Source: Agelas oroides (taxonomy: Eukaryota > Porifera > Demospongiae > Agelasida > Agelasidae). Taken from it: 64,000 nucleotides of DNA. The DNA lies in contig OX422199.1 of assembly GCA_949130485.1 (NCBI GenBank), positions 3,209,402-3,273,401 of the forward strand, written 5' to 3'. Position numbers and translations under genes: made by a program. The notes under the pieces are model-generated. The model did not search any database, was not told the origin of the DNA, and worked only from the letters and a program-made list of their open reading frames with translations. How positions within the stretch are numbered: position 1 is the first letter of the stretch; each line of letters starts with the position of its first letter. Below are positions 45,471 to 58,682 of the stretch, piece by piece.

Positions 45471-48171
45471 TAATATATAGTAAAGGTACACATTCCTATA
45501 GTAAGATAACAGATAACCCCATGAAGAGCTAATATGCAGTGTTACCTTGACCTGGTGTTTGAAAAGGTGTCACGAGTCAATCTCTCTAATACACAATCAT
45601 GATGGTTTAGTCATGACTGGTGCTCCAGAGGGAAAATCATTTCTCACTGCTGTGATACACCTTATGGCACTTGTAAGAAGGTTGTTCAGCTTGCTGTTCA
45701 TCATGCTGCTCTCTAGTCTCACTCAACACAAGGACTGTGAGCATCAGCACTCTTCAGGGTCCTGTACAGAGCTTCAGCAACAGAATGTTTTCTTTAAGAG
45801 TATAGCAGTGACATCAGTATTAGATATAGCCAGTAAGCTTCCTTCAAAAAGTGATCTTATACAACCAGAACTGAATTTAAATGCAGTCACGTAGAGAAGT
45901 CAGCCTCATGACATGCTAATAGCCAAAAATTGGGAGAGATAAGTGACATCTGCACATATAATTTTCTTTTGGTGTCTCTGAGTCAATTTTTTCCTCTGTC
46001 TAGTTAGTACATGCCTTGAAGTAGCTGCTTGTACTGCTATTGACATAGTGTGCTTGATTTTTACCCCCATGATAGTGATATTACACCAACACAGAGCAAT
46101 CGTGATGGCACATGCAAGGCAGTTTTTGTTCTGTCAACCTCTGAATACATAGTGAAAGTGCATAAGCATCAATGTTCAGGAGTAGAAATTGATGTAGAAA
46201 TTGATGTGACCCAAGGCATTCCCTTGTCATGCATGCATGGAGTACAACAAATGAATTTGCTACTAGGACTGGGAACTTTACTTAGGCCCACGTTAACCAC
46301 AATACAAAGCAAACAGCGCTGTTCCTTTATCTTGTCATGTGAACTGGAAGACTCATAAACTATCTGTGGCCTGTGCATCATTCACAGCCATTGTAGCAAC
46401 TTCAATTGTTGCAGTACTCCAAGCTCCAGATGGCAAAGACAGTGGATAAAACATCTTTTGTCCAAATGTACAATACTTTGTATCCCTTGTGAGTCAGCTA
46501 TGGGTTAACATGAATACACTATACAAGTGCAGGGAAGTTTATATATGTATATACAAAGCAAAGGGCATTGTTCCTATGTCAACTATCTGTGGCCAAATAT
46601 ACACAGTCTTGTACTATTTTTGGGTATTTATGTATATGGAATTTTTCTGTTTGTTTGTTTGATCGCATCTAACTTCTGTGTTCTACCGTATAGTCTATCA
46701 TAGTGCATATTGCAAAAAATTAGAACTGTCAACTGTCACTCAAACGATCTACAAACAAAGCCAATGAATCAAAAAACAAGTGAACTAAGCTGTCACATGC
46801 TCAGATGGTACTCGACAGCAATGTCTGCTACTCTCTTCATTTCTCAAGCTAGGTAACACAAGCAAGACCCAACAAACAGTTGCTTGTACATGTGCAAAGC
46901 CACAAACCTAAAACCTATAACCAACTGTTTGCGGAGCCTTGCTCAGCTTACCAAGATTCCCACTAGATCATATGTGTGATCATATGGATGTTGTGTACAC
47001 AATGCATAAATCAATCATCTCAGTAATCCTTTCAGTAATACATACAATGACTGCTATGTACCGTTTATGGCTACTACACTACTGCTGTCAGTAGCTTATT
47101 TCCAGACCCTTGCTTGCTGTTCAACTAAATGCACACACCTGATGACAGTACTTCAATGAATGTTGTGTTCAGCTTGCTATTTGTCAGCAACACCTCATGC
47201 TAGTCGGTAGTCTCTGTCATATAAGACATGCAGCCTTAGAGAGAATCTATATTTGAGCACAAGAATACATTTCAACACACAAATTTTACCTTCAGGCAGT
47301 CTTTCTGCTTAAGCTGTAATGACCAAAACACCACCTTTGCCAGTTGCATTCTTGTTCTTCCTGCATCAGTGCTGTGGAATAGTTTGATATGAGACGACTT
47401 CAACTTGTGTAACTGTCAGTACAGCAGTTTATATAACCAGTTGAAAACGTCAGTAATATTCATAGTTGTATTGATGGGTGCATTGGGTGGTATGTATATG
47501 ATGTCAATGTGTGAACTTGTGACATCATATGTAGTAAACATGTACCAGTCATATTGTGGTACACATAGTTGATTCATGTCTGTAGGGTAGCTGTGTTAGA
47601 CTCCCTGGGCAGCAGATCTTCATCGATTTTAGTCCACTAAAGGTGGCACTGCTGAGAAGCTGTTCATCTTGTTTATAGCCAACACATCATGCTGCTCTAT
47701 AGCCTCACACAACATGATGACTGCATATGTTCATGCATAGATAATCCCATCCTGTTGCAGCGTGGAATTAATGGCATGTCTAACTGTACGTCTATACATT
47801 TCTATGACCTTGAAGTTTTGTGTTCATATGCAACATACCAAGACAATGTGAACTGTTTAGCTAAGAAAATCTAAGTATCAAAACAAAATCTGCTCATTTT
47901 TGTTCATTGGCAACAGGGGTGACTTCTGCCAAAGCACAAGCATATTCAGACCACCAATTCAGAGAGTCTTTCCAACTTCCATGTTAACTTGCATTGTCTT
48001 ATAGAAGTTATGTGGCCTGGCAGTATATTGTGTGTTTTATACTGGAATGTCTTCAAGTATCTTGTATAAAAAAAAGCATGATAAACATTTCACTCAGCAT
48101 TGGCAAGTACATACTATTGCCTCAAAATTACTCAATATTATGCATTAATTCCCAAAAGTAATGTCTTCTAG
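45471..48171. other. Spacer between C6 and C7
   Basis: Array-spacer modules (CTCCAAGCTCCAGATGGCAA near 46418-46440), a degenerate signal exon at 47290-47349, and the C7 3'-flank module (47460-48171). No gene supported. Confidence 0.6.
47290..47349 (-). pseudogene. Degenerate collagen signal exon
   Basis: ATG at 47349 then MQLAKVV, after which about 10 nt are missing and the hydrophobic core is replaced (FWSLQLKQK). The donor GAAG|GTAAAA survives. The same relic is at 54668-54726 and in the duplicate at 61769-61828; a shorter one near 52229-52245. Confidence 0.75.
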
Positions 48172-49207
48172 CTACTTGGTACAAACTGCACAGGTAAGTT
48201 CTTTCTGTGGATCATAAGGTGGACACAGCATTCCATTGCAGCTGGCTTCAACATGGTAAAACAAAGCACCGTTAGCATTGGAAGCACTGCCTGGTACTGA
48301 GTCTGGGTTTTTGTCAACACACTTATACATGGCGCGGTTGTGAGTATATCCCTCTGACATGAGGTAGCCAGAGTACTCCAGAGTCCATGTTGATGGACAC
48401 TGAGTTTTAGCTGGGATCATTGTGACTGCCACCCTTGTCGAAGCATAGCACACAGCACAGGGGACATTGTGGTCATGAACAGTTGAGAATGGTCCTCCCC
48501 TTGTCTCATACTCTGCTCCATACACATAATTGGCTCCTTGCACTCCAGATTGGAAGCTGAGATAGTCTGGATCATCAGGCATGTAGAGGTAGTTGGCTGC
48601 TCCTCCCTTATGTGTGTAGTGTGTTCCACCAGCCCTTCCTGCATACACCAGTGTGGTACCTGTGACATTTGGACAGCTACTTTTTCCCCACCTTGTGTAG
48701 ACCACTCCACCATTCCTTGGTCCAGGAGGACCTGCTACTCCTTGGTCTCCCCTCTGCCCTTGGTCTCCCCTCTGTCCTTGCAGTCCACGGGGACCAGGCA
48801 CACCATCTCGTCCATCTCTTCCATCTCGTCCTCGCAGCACCTCAATGTAAGGGAAGGAACTTGTGTTCCCACTGTTCCCTCTACTCTGAGTGTCAGCACT
48901 CCTCTGGGGCCTGTGCAGAGCTCCAGCTACAGTGTGCAGTATAGTAGAAACAAGGGGTTCAAACCACAAGCAATACATCAAATATCACAACTAGTTAAAA
49001 TAGAGTACTTAGCTATCATTACACATAATGAGCACAAAACAGTTAGTTAATCACATTGCAAACAGTTTCAGTATGCAGACAACTTGAAGTTTGAAGAAAT
49101 TTTAAATCTTGAATACATTTCAATGCACAACCTTTACCTTCAGGCAGCCCCTCTGCACATGCTGCAAGGACCAAAGCACTTGCAATCACAACCTTTGCCA
49201 GTTGCAT
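48172..49207 (-). CDS. Short-chain collagen C7
   Basis: Exons 49207-49138 (MQLAKVVIASALVLAACAEG, then LPE) and 48926-48172, 274 residues. It has 13 Gly-X-Y triplets, two more than C2/C5/C6, through a repeated GQRGDQ, so it carries two RGD motifs. The Cys of the CMPDDPDY motif is Tyr (NYLYMPDD), an unpaired loss in an otherwise Cys-conserved domain. Ends CKCVDKNP-like (YKCVDKNPDSVPG), CNGMLCPP, CAVCTK. Repeated at 62651-63686. Confidence 0.9.
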
Positions 49208-49307
49208 TCTTGCTCTTCCTGCACCAGTGCTGTGGAATAGTTTGATATATGAGACAAACAGCAACTTGTGGATCTGTCAGAATGTCAGTGAGCAACAAGT
49301 GCAGTGA

Positions 49308-49430
49308 TTTTTATAGCCAGTTGAGGCTACGTCATATAATGTTTTGAGCTGTTGATTAATATTCATAAGTTGTATTGTGGCACATGAACAGTGGTTGGTG
49401 TTCTGTCAATGTGTCAACTGGTGACATCAT
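49308..49430 (-). promoter_or_regulatory. Promoter of collagen C7
   Basis: CTATAAAAATCAC (complement of 49304-49316), and GTGACATCAT within TCAATGTGTCAACTGGTGAC at 49404-49430. Here the dyad is imperfect (GGTGACATCA). Confidence 0.6.
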
Positions 49431-50050
49431 AACACAATCATAAGCCCTGTTTACACTAGCAATTAAACTGGTTTCAATCGGTTTACATTAAACTAGTTTT
49501 GCCAAACCACATCCATTATGTGGATTACAGAAAGTATAGTTTCCAAAATGCATTAAGGGCATTTATACACCTGCCATACACCGATTTGAAACCGATTTGA
49601 AACCGATTTGAAACTCCGGCTAAAGTGATAGTGCATCCATTGAGAACATCCTTTTAGTAAGAATTGATGTGGTGTGATGACGTTCATAAGCTCCTGCTTG
49701 AAGCTACGTCATGTAACATTTGGAGCTGTTGATTAATATTCATAAGTTGTATTGTGGCACATCAACAGTGGTTGGTCTTCTGTCAATGTGTCAACTGGTG
49801 ACATCATAACACAATCATAAGCCCTGTTTACACTAGCACTTAAACTGGTTTCAAATCCGTTTACATTAAACCAGTTTTAAGGTAAGACATTTCCAAAGCG
49901 CATACACCTGCCCTAAACCGATTTGAAACCGATTTGAAACCGATTTGAAACCAGTTTAGAATCCTAGTGTAAACAGAGCTAAAGTGATAGTGCATCCATT
50001 GTGAACATCCTTGTAGTAAGGATTGATGTGATCTGATGACCCCAGTGCTG
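49327..50050. repeat. Tandem duplication of the C7 upstream region
   Basis: The stretch with AGCTGTTGATTAATATTCAT, the GTGTCAACTGGTGACATCAT block and a GCCCTGTTTACACTAGC element occurs at about 49327-49690 and again about 377 bp further on (49690-50050). The second copy of the regulatory block lies at 49780-49810. Confidence 0.85.
49444..49980. mobile_element. Two copies of a PIF/Harbinger-like MITE
   Basis: GCCCTGTTTACACTAGC at the left and GTGTAAACAGAGC at the right (49820-49980), with three tandem CGATTTGAAAC repeats inside and TAA on each side. The other copy (49444-49625) has lost its right end. The superfamily is inferred from TIR style and the TAA flanks. Confidence 0.7.
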
Positions 50051-53000
50051 TTGCTGTGTTATGTTGACCTGAACCAACAGTTTAGTCATTACTGGTACAT
50101 GCATAGCTGCATTACCACTCTAAGCAGATGTTTGCTGTTGGTCTGTGAAAGTGTTTTACATCTCACAATACTTTTCATAAGGCCATTCAGCTTGCTGTTC
50201 ATTGACAACACATCATGCTGCAGTGTAGTTTCACATGGCGTAAAGACTGAAGGGTCAGCATTCCTAAGGGACGTGGGTATGAGACTAATGGAGAAGCTAG
50301 AGGGGGAGATAAGTCAAGTCTGCAGTCTTAATCTTCTGGTACTTCTTTTTTCTCTTGCCTGCAGTGCCTTGAAGTAGTTGTTCATATACTAGTATGAACA
50401 TGGCTTGTTTGGTTTATTAACCTCATGATATGTATATAGTGAAACACCAAATAGCCAAGCCACACACATTGTATTATGTGAAAATTGAAGGTGTTGAATA
50501 ATAGTTGTACTGCCGGCACATGCACAGTGGTATGGTGTTTGTCAGTGTGTCAATAAAATATTTAGTCAAATATCCATTTGTGTAGTTATAGTTTTAGAAC
50601 TATTGAGTCTACACAACAAAAGGCATTCCGTTGTCATGCATGTGAACTATAAGACTCATTGACGGTCTGTGCATGGCGTACTGTATATATATTCTTCAGC
50701 CCTTAACTCTTATTGTTGCAGTGATCCAAGCTCCAGATGGCGAAGGCAGTTGTAAATAATTATATCCCAGCCAGCTGTGAACATATACAAAGTGCATGCA
50801 TGGAGTAAATGAATTTGCTACTAGGACTGGACAGTTTACTCAGACCAAAGTTTAGCACAATGCAAAGCAAAAGGCATTGTTCTTTATCTTGTCATGTGAA
50901 CTGGAAGACACATAAACTATCTGTGACCTATGTGTCATTCCCAGCCATTGTAGCAACTTCAATTGTTGCTGTGCTCCAAGCTCCAGATGGCAAAGACAGT
51001 GGTTAAAACATCTTTTGTTCAAGTGCACAATACTTATATCCCTCTTGAGCCAGATATGCTAATACAAAGCACGTGAATACACTACAACTGCAACGAATTT
51101 TATGTAAGTATATACAAAGCAGAAGGGCATTGTTCCTATGTCAACTATCTGTGGTCAATTCAACTATACACTGTCTTGTACGATTTTATGGTACTTATGT
51201 ATGGCCATATATGGCATTTTTGATCACATCTAACTTCTGTGTTCTACTGCATGGTCTACCATAGTGCATACTGCAAGAAAAAGAGTTTTCATACTATCGA
51301 ATGATGTACAAGCTTGTACATCGTTCGATAGTACATTGTTCGATAGTATAAAAGCTCTGTTTCATTTCTCAAGCTAGGTAACACAAGCCAAGCCCAACAA
51401 ACAGTTGCTTGTACATGTGTGTGTAATAATGACCAGGGGATGGAAGTGGTGCAGAAGGTCAAACATCTACTCGGAGATAAAACCTATAACCAACTGTTTG
51501 TTGGGCCTTGCTCAGCTTACCTAGCTTGAGAAACAAAGGAGGGATTTATTAGAAGTCACTTGTCAAGTACTGTGTAGATTCCTTTGTTTCCTCATAATTT
51601 GCCTGGTTGCCTTGGCTTTTACACCATTCAGTAGCACAAAAGGACTGTTTTCTTGCTATAATAAACTGTACCATAGAACATGAAAGTTAGATGCAAAATG
51701 GGAAAATCCCATATGGTGTAGGACTGTAGTCCAGATGTGATGTAGCACTACAGTATCATTGTGTGAAAGTCACACACAAGTTGCCTAAAGGAAAAGCTTA
51801 GAGTACTGCATCATGGCTTTCCTGCATTACACAGTTGGTTGTCAGTTGTTACATGGTGGTTCTGCTACATTGTGGAGAGATTTCTGATCCTGTTGCATGG
51901 AACAAATCTTAAGTGCTAAGTTTTATCCCAGTGCTACACTACCAACTTCGGAGAAAGTTTTCCTAGGAAACTTGATATTCCCACTAGATCATATGTATGA
52001 TCATATTTATGTTGTGTACACGATGCATGTAAATAGCCTATTACCAAGTCCTTGCTTGCTGTTCATCACTGAATGTACACATCTGAGGACAGTACTTCAT
52101 GAATGTTGTGTTCAGCTTGCTGTTTGTCAGCAACACTTTATACTAGACTGTAGTCTCTGTCGTATAAGATATGCAGCCCACATGAATCTGTATTTGAGCA
52201 TGTGAATACATTTCAACACACAACTTTTTACCACCTTTGCCAGTTGCATTCTTGTTATTCCTGCACCAGTGTTGTGGAATACTTTGATATGAGACAACTG
52301 CAACTTGTGTAACTGTCAGTACAACAATTTATATAACCAGTTGAAAACGTCAGTAATATTCATAGTTGTATTGATGGGTGCATTGGGTGGTATGTATATG
52401 GTGTCAATGTGTCAACTTGTGACATCATATGTAGTAAACATGTACCAGTCATATTGTGGTACACATCATGTATGTAGGGCAGCTGTGTTAGACCCCCTGG
52501 GCAGCAGATCTATGTTCAGTTTTTGGTCACTGAAGGTGGCACTTCTGAGTAGGCTGTTCATCTTGTTTATAACCAACACACATCATGCTGCTCTATAGCC
52601 TCACACAACATGATGACTGCATATGTTCATGCATAGATAACCCCATCCTGTTGCAGAGTGGAATTAATGGCATCTCTAGCTGTACGTCTATACATTTCTA
52701 TGACCTTGAAGTCTTGTATTTATTGTAATCTCAGTTATTATCATACCAAAGAGAAGCACAGTGCACTAATATGTTTAGCTAAGAAAATTCACAATCTGAA
52801 ACACATCTTTCAAAATAGACACTGCAAAGCTTGTAATTAAGCCGATAAGTCAAGTCTACTGATTCCCTTTTCCTACTTGTCTGGAGCCTTGAAGAACTGC
52901 TATTGACACAGCATGCTTTACTATTATAATCACATGATATATAGTGAACCACCAAAACTGTTGCCAAGCCAATGGAGTCGGAGGGCTGGGAATCGGTAGA

Positions 53001-54667
53001 GACATCAATATCGATTATTAGTATACCCAATATTGATAGATAGTATCGGAGGAAGTAATTAATTAGGTTGACAGGAAAGGCCTCCCACTTAATTAAGTTA
53101 ATTGGCAGCATGATGAAACTGTACCAAGTACTATGAACTATGAATGTACAAAATACAAGACAGTGTAGGAGACAAGGGTAAGTTACAACTTAGTTCTCCA
53201 AAGCTTGGCTTTGTCAGTTATTAAATGCGAAATGCACGGAAAGTTCAAAGGTTATCGCTATTTCACTGCAGTATCGATTATCACTAAATCTGCATTATCG
53301 ATAACGATTATCGATATTTCGATTATCGAGTCCCGGGAGTCCGAAAAATGTGTTGGGTCATGTGAAAATTTAAAGTTGTTGAACTTGTGGTATGATGTTT
53401 TGTTAGTGTGACCTTGGTTAAAACAAAGGGGTTATTGAACTGGTGAGTACTACTCAACTAAAAGCATTGCCTTGTCATGCATTTGAACTATATGACTCAT
53501 TAGCTGTCTGTGGCCTACTGTCCCCAACCCTTAATTGTTGCAATGCTCCCAGCTCCAGATGGTGAAGGCAGTAGTAAACCTTTTGAATACATGTCTTCCT
53601 TCGTGTCAGCCAGCTGTGAACAACTACAAAGTGCATGCATGGAGTACAACAAATGAATTTGCCACTAGGACTGGAAAGTTTACTCAGACCAAACTTAAGC
53701 ACAATACAAAGCAAAAGGCATTGTTCTTTCATGTGAACTGGAAGACTCGTGAACTATCTGTGACCTATGTAGCATTCCCAGCGCTTGTAGCAACTTCAAT
53801 TGTTGCAGTACTCCAAGCTCCAGATGGCAAAGATAGTGGATAAAACATATTTTGTCCAAATGTACAATACTTGTATCCCTTGTGAGCCAGCTATGGGTTA
53901 ACATGAATACACTACAAGTGCAGGGAGGTTTATGTATGTATATACAAAGCAAAGGGCATTGTTCCTATGTCAACTATCTGTGGCCAAATATACACAGTCT
54001 TGTACTATTTTTGGGTATTTATGTATATGGAATGTTTCTGTTTGTTTGTTTGATCGCATCTAACTTCTGTGTTCTACTGTATAGTCTATCATAGTGCATA
54101 TTGCAAAAAATTAGAACTGTCAACTGTCACTCAAACGATGTACAAACAAAGCCAATAAATCAAAAAACAAGCGAACTACGCTGTCACATGCTCAGATGGT
54201 ACTCGACAGCAATGTCTGCTACTCTCTTCATTTCTCAAGCTGGGTAACACAAGCAAGGCAAACAGTTGCTTGTAGATGTGCAAACGTCAAAGCCACAAAC
54301 CTAAAACCTATAACCAACTGTTTGCGGAGCCTTGCTCAGCTTACCAAGATTCCCACTAGATCATATGTGTGATCATATGGATGTTAAATCAATCATCTCA
54401 GTAATCCTTTCAGTAGTACATACAATGACTGCTATGTACCGTTTATGGCTACTACACTACTGCTGTCAGTAGCCTATTTCCAGACCCTTGCTTGCTGTTC
54501 AACTAAATGCACACACCTGATGACAGTACTTCAATGAATGTTGTGTTCAGCTTGCTATTTGTCAGCAACACCTCATGCTAGTCGGTAGTCTCTGTCATAT
54601 AAGACATGCAGCCTTAGAGAGAATCTATATTTGAGCACAAGAATACATTTCAACACACAAATTTTAC
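50051..54667. other. Long gene-free spacer of array 2
   Basis: Diverged tandem spacer modules without a collagen second exon: 50870-51000 and 53710-53840 share the CAATTGTTGC...CTCCAAGCTCCAGATGG module; 51000-51800 matches 16000-16900; 52100-52840 matches 47200-47880, including a tiny relic of a signal exon at 52229-52245. One transposon-like insertion (52977-53344). Confidence 0.6.
52977..53344. mobile_element. 368-bp insertion with inverted-repeat ends
   Basis: Starts GTCGGAGGGCTGGGAATCG and ends CGAGTCCCGGGAGTCCGA, imperfect inverted repeats, with several ATCGATTATCG-type motifs inside. The related spacer at 15.62 kb reads GCCAAGCCAATGGAAAAACA without it, showing the empty site. Confidence 0.75.
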
Positions 54668-54726
54668 CTTCAGGCAGTCTTTCTGCTTAAGCTGTAATGA
54701 CCAAAATACCACTTTGCCAGTTGCAT
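54668..54726 (-). pseudogene. Degenerate collagen signal exon
   Basis: Same relic type as 47290-47349, here 59 nt with an additional base lost. ATG followed by MQLAK, then frame-broken; donor GAAG|GTAAAA retained. Confidence 0.7.
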
Positions 54727-55514
54727 TCTTGTTCTTCCTGCACCAGTACTGTGGAATAGTTTGATATGAGACGACTTCAACTTGTGTAACTGTCAGTACA
54801 ACAATTTATATAACCAGTTACAAACATCAGTAATATTCATATTGGGTGGTATGTATATGGTGTCAATGTGTCAACTTGTGACATCATATGTAGTAAACAT
54901 GTACCAGTCATATTGTGGTACACATAGTTGATTCATTTCTGTAGGGTAGCTGTGTTAGACTCCCTGGGCGGCAGATCTTCATTGATTTTAGTCCACTAAA
55001 GGTGGCACTGCTGAGAAGCTGTTCATCTTGTTTATAGCCAACACATCATGCTGCTCTATAACCTCACACAACATGATGACTGCATACGTATGTTCATGCA
55101 TAGATAATCCCATCCTGTTGCAGCGTGGAATTAATGGCATGTCTAACTGTACGTCTATACATTTCTATGACCTTGAAGTTTTGTGTTCATATGCAACATA
55201 CCAAGACAAGGTGAACTGTTTAGCTAAGAAAATCAAAGTATCAAAACAAAATCTGCTCATTTTTGTTCATTGGCAACAGGGGTGACTTCTGCCAAAGCAC
55301 AAGCATATTCAGACTACCAGTTCAGAGAGCTTTCTAGCTTCCATGTTAACTTGCATTGTCTTATAGAAGTTATGTGGCCTGGCAGTATATTGTGTGTTTT
55401 ATATTGTATAAAAAAAAAACATGATAAACATTTCACTCAGCATTGGCAAGTACATACTATTGCCTCAAAATTACTCAATATTATGCATTAATTCCCAAAA
55501 GTAATGTCTTCTAG

Positions 55515-55790
55515 CTACTTGGTACAAACTGCACAGGTAAGTTCTTTCTGTGGATCATAAGGTGGACACATCATTCCATTGCAGCTGGCTTCAACATGGT
55601 AAAACAAAGCACCATTAGTACTAGAAGCACTGCCTGGTACTGAGTCTGGGTTTTTGTCAACACACTTATACATGGCGCGGTTGTGAGTATATCGCTCTGA
55701 CATGAGGTAGCCAGAGTACTCCAGAGTCCATGTTGATGGACACTGAGTTTTAGCTGGGATCATTGTGACTGCCACCCTTGTTGAAGCATA
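55515..55790 (-). pseudogene. Short-chain collagen C8, cut by the duplication junction
   Basis: Only the last 91 codons of exon 2 remain: YASTRVAVTMIPAKTQCPST to CNGMMCPPYDPQ and CAVCTK. At 55790/55791 the exon stops and satellite sequence equivalent to 41312 begins. No collagen triplets or signal exon follow. If the tandem model is right, the full C8 gene should lie beyond the right end, after the second unit. Confidence 0.9.
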
Positions 55791-56456
55791 TTGTGAGTTC
55801 GGCCCCTTTGAACTTGATATTGCCCCCTTTGGACTGAGTTCAGAGTAGTCGAACTGCACCAGACACTCCATTATTGTGAGTTCGGCCCCTTTGAACTTGA
55901 TATTGCCCCCTTTGGACTGAGTTCAGAGTAGTCGAACTGCACCAAACTCTCCATCAGAGTGAGTTCGGCCCATTCAAACTTGCTTTTGGCCCTTATAGAT
56001 TGAGTTCGGAGTAGTCGAACTGTACTAAACTCTCCATCAGAGTGAGTTTGGCCCCTTCGAACTTCGTTTTGGGCCTTATAGATTGAGTTTGGTATAGTCG
56101 AACTGCACCAAACTCTCCATCAGAGTGAGTTCGGCCCATTCGAACTTGGTTTTGGCCCTTATAGATTGAGTTCAGAGTAGTCGAACTGTACCAAACTCTC
56201 CATCAGAGTGAGTTTGCCCCCTTTGAGCTTGATATTGCCTCCTTTAGGCTGAGTTTGGTGTTGTCGAACTGTATCAAGTACGATACGTTTATTATGTAGG
56301 GGGTGGCCCATTATGCATGATTGTGGAGAGTGACATATGTATGCTAGTGCAATTAATGGGAAAATCAATTTTAAGTCTAACTCTAATACAAAGTACAACC
56401 TCACCAAACCTGTGCTAATGCCACATCTGGAGTACACTTCAACACAAAACTTTTAC

Positions 56457-56526
56457 CTTCAGGAAACCCTTCAGCACATACTGCAAGGACCAAAGCACTT
56501 GCAATCACCACCGTTGCCAGTTGCAT
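56457..56526 (-). pseudogene. Orphan collagen signal exon (duplicate of 41978-42047)
   Basis: Identical layout and peptide (MQLATVVIASALVLAVC). Its promoter block is at 56624-56717. Here it sits just upstream of satellite and then the truncated C8 exon 55515-55790 on the same strand, so splicing from this signal exon into the C8 remnant is geometrically possible, although no acceptor is evident at the junction. Confidence 0.75.
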
Positions 56527-58682
56527 TCTTGTTCTTCCTGCACCAGTGCTGTGGAATAGTTTGATATGAGACGACTGCAACTTGTGCAACTGTCAGAATG
56601 TCAGTGAGCAACAAGTGTAGAGATTTTTATAGCCAGTTGAGGGTACATCATGAAAGCTGTTGAGTAATATTCACACAGTGGTTGGTGTTCTGTCAATGTG
56701 TCAACTGATGACATCATCTCACACAGTGATAGTCCATCAATTGTTAATGTTCTATAGTAAGAGTTGATGTGATCTGATAACCCCAGTGCTGTTGCTGTGA
56801 TATTCTGATCTGAACCAACTCTCTATCAGTAATACAGTTCTGTCACTACTGGCACATGCATAACTACATTACCACTCCCAGCATCAGATGTTTGCTGTTG
56901 GTCTACGAAAGCAGATTTGTGTGTCAATAAGCTACGTACTCAGTCTAATAACCTTTGTGTGGTTACTCCAGTTTTAGAACTGTTGAGTCTACTCAACAAA
57001 TGCCATTCCCTTGTCGTGCATGTGAACTATAAGACTCATTAACTGTCTGTGCATGGCCTACTGTATATATTTTCCAGACCTTAACTCTTATTGTTGCAAT
57101 GCTCCAAGCTCCAGATGGTGAAGGCAGTTGTAAATAATTATATCCCTTCATGTGTGACAGCCACCTGTGAACAAATACAATGTGCATGTATGGACAACAA
57201 TAAATGAATTTGCTGCTATAGAACTGGATCGAAAGTTTACTTATAGACCCAAGTTAAGCACAGTGCAAATAAAAAGGCATTGTTACTTTATCTTGTGATG
57301 TGAACTGGAAGGCTTATCAACTGTGTGTGGCCTCCCAGCCGTTGTAGCAACTTCAATTGTTGCAGTACTCTAAGCTCCAGATGGCAAAGACAGTGGATAA
57401 AACATCTTTTGTCCAAATGTACAATATTTATTTCCCCCGTGACAGCCAGCTATGGGCAAATACAAAGCACATGAATGTACTACAAGCATAGGAACATTAT
57501 GTAAGTGTATACAAAGCAAATAGGGTACTGTTCCTTTGTCAACTCAGAACTACCAGTGGCCCAGCCCTTGCAGTACCATAGAAAAATTGGTGGTGGTTTT
57601 AATTTGGTGATTTAGATCTTTTGTCCCCAATCTCCAAATTAAATTCCCTCGTGACAGCAAGCTATGGGCAAATACAAAGCACATAAATACACTACAAGTG
57701 AAGGGAAGTTTATGTATGTAAGTACATACGAAGCAAAAGTCATTGTGAACTATCTGTGGCCGTTCCAAATGGGCCAGTTGCCTGTAAGAATTTTAAACTG
57801 TGCAATTATACATCCACTAAACAGTCTTGTACCATTTTGCATATAGAGATAGAGCTTTGCTGTTGTGTACTATGACAATACTCCACAAGAAAACTAGCAA
57901 TGTCTACTACTCTCTTTGTTTTTCAACCCAAGCATGGCCCAACAAACTTACATGTTCAACGGGTTTTTTTGGCTGTGTGTTTGGCTGTGTTCAGCTTACT
58001 GTTTGTCAGCAACACTTTATACTAGACTTTAGTCTCCATCGTTATATCCAGTGCATGCAGAGACTGTCTGTGCTCAAAGATACCTGACTCCACTTCATGG
58101 CCTACCTAGCTGTAACATGATAGTGAGATCGTACTGAAGACAATCTTGCACAACAGCTAAGGTATGCAACTTGAGAGAAAATGTATTCGAGTCAGTGAAT
58201 GCATTTCAACACACATCATTACTTCAGGCAGCCCTTCTCACATACTGCAAGAACCAAAGCCATTACCTTTGTCAGTTGTGCGTGCAAGGCCTTCTGTTTC
58301 TCAGAAGAAACCTTACACTACTTCAGAAAACAGATGTTTGCTGTATGAGGCTATGAATCAACTAGCCTCGTACCCAGGCCTGGCTACGAGGCTGCATTGA
58401 CATAAAAATTGTGTAGTATAGGTAGATTGATTTCTTCATCTGATAACCTTATCAAGTGGGTAATAAATTTCTCTGGTGCAATGGTCTCAATTTATAAGTT
58501 GAGTGTATTGGTGAGTGCCTTTTATATTGGCATACAATGTAATCAAATGTATCAGGTAACTTGTATGAAAGCAAATATAATGCACTCAGCATTAGCATGT
58601 AGATTTTATTGCCACTAAGGTACAACAACTCAACATTTGCATGTTTTAGTTTACGAAAAGGAATACTTGCACGTAATGTCCT

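Larger units (their letters stand above)
41312..55790. repeat. First copy of a 14,479-bp tandem duplication
   Basis: Position x here corresponds to x+14479 in 55791-64000. Anchors: C6 stop 44204/58683, C7 stop 48172/62651, orphan ATG 42047/56526. The unit ends at 55790 inside the C8 exon and abuts 55791, equivalent to 41312 in the satellite. The shared dinucleotide TA (41310-41311 and 55789-55790) is a minimal microhomology at the joint. Confidence 0.9.

Noticed and set aside
48538-49050. Long plus-strand ORFs opposite collagen exons (also 13563-13967, 19609-19914, 26541-26858, 44650-44964)
   Set aside because: Antisense shadows of Gly/Pro-rich coding sequence; no independent start context or family.
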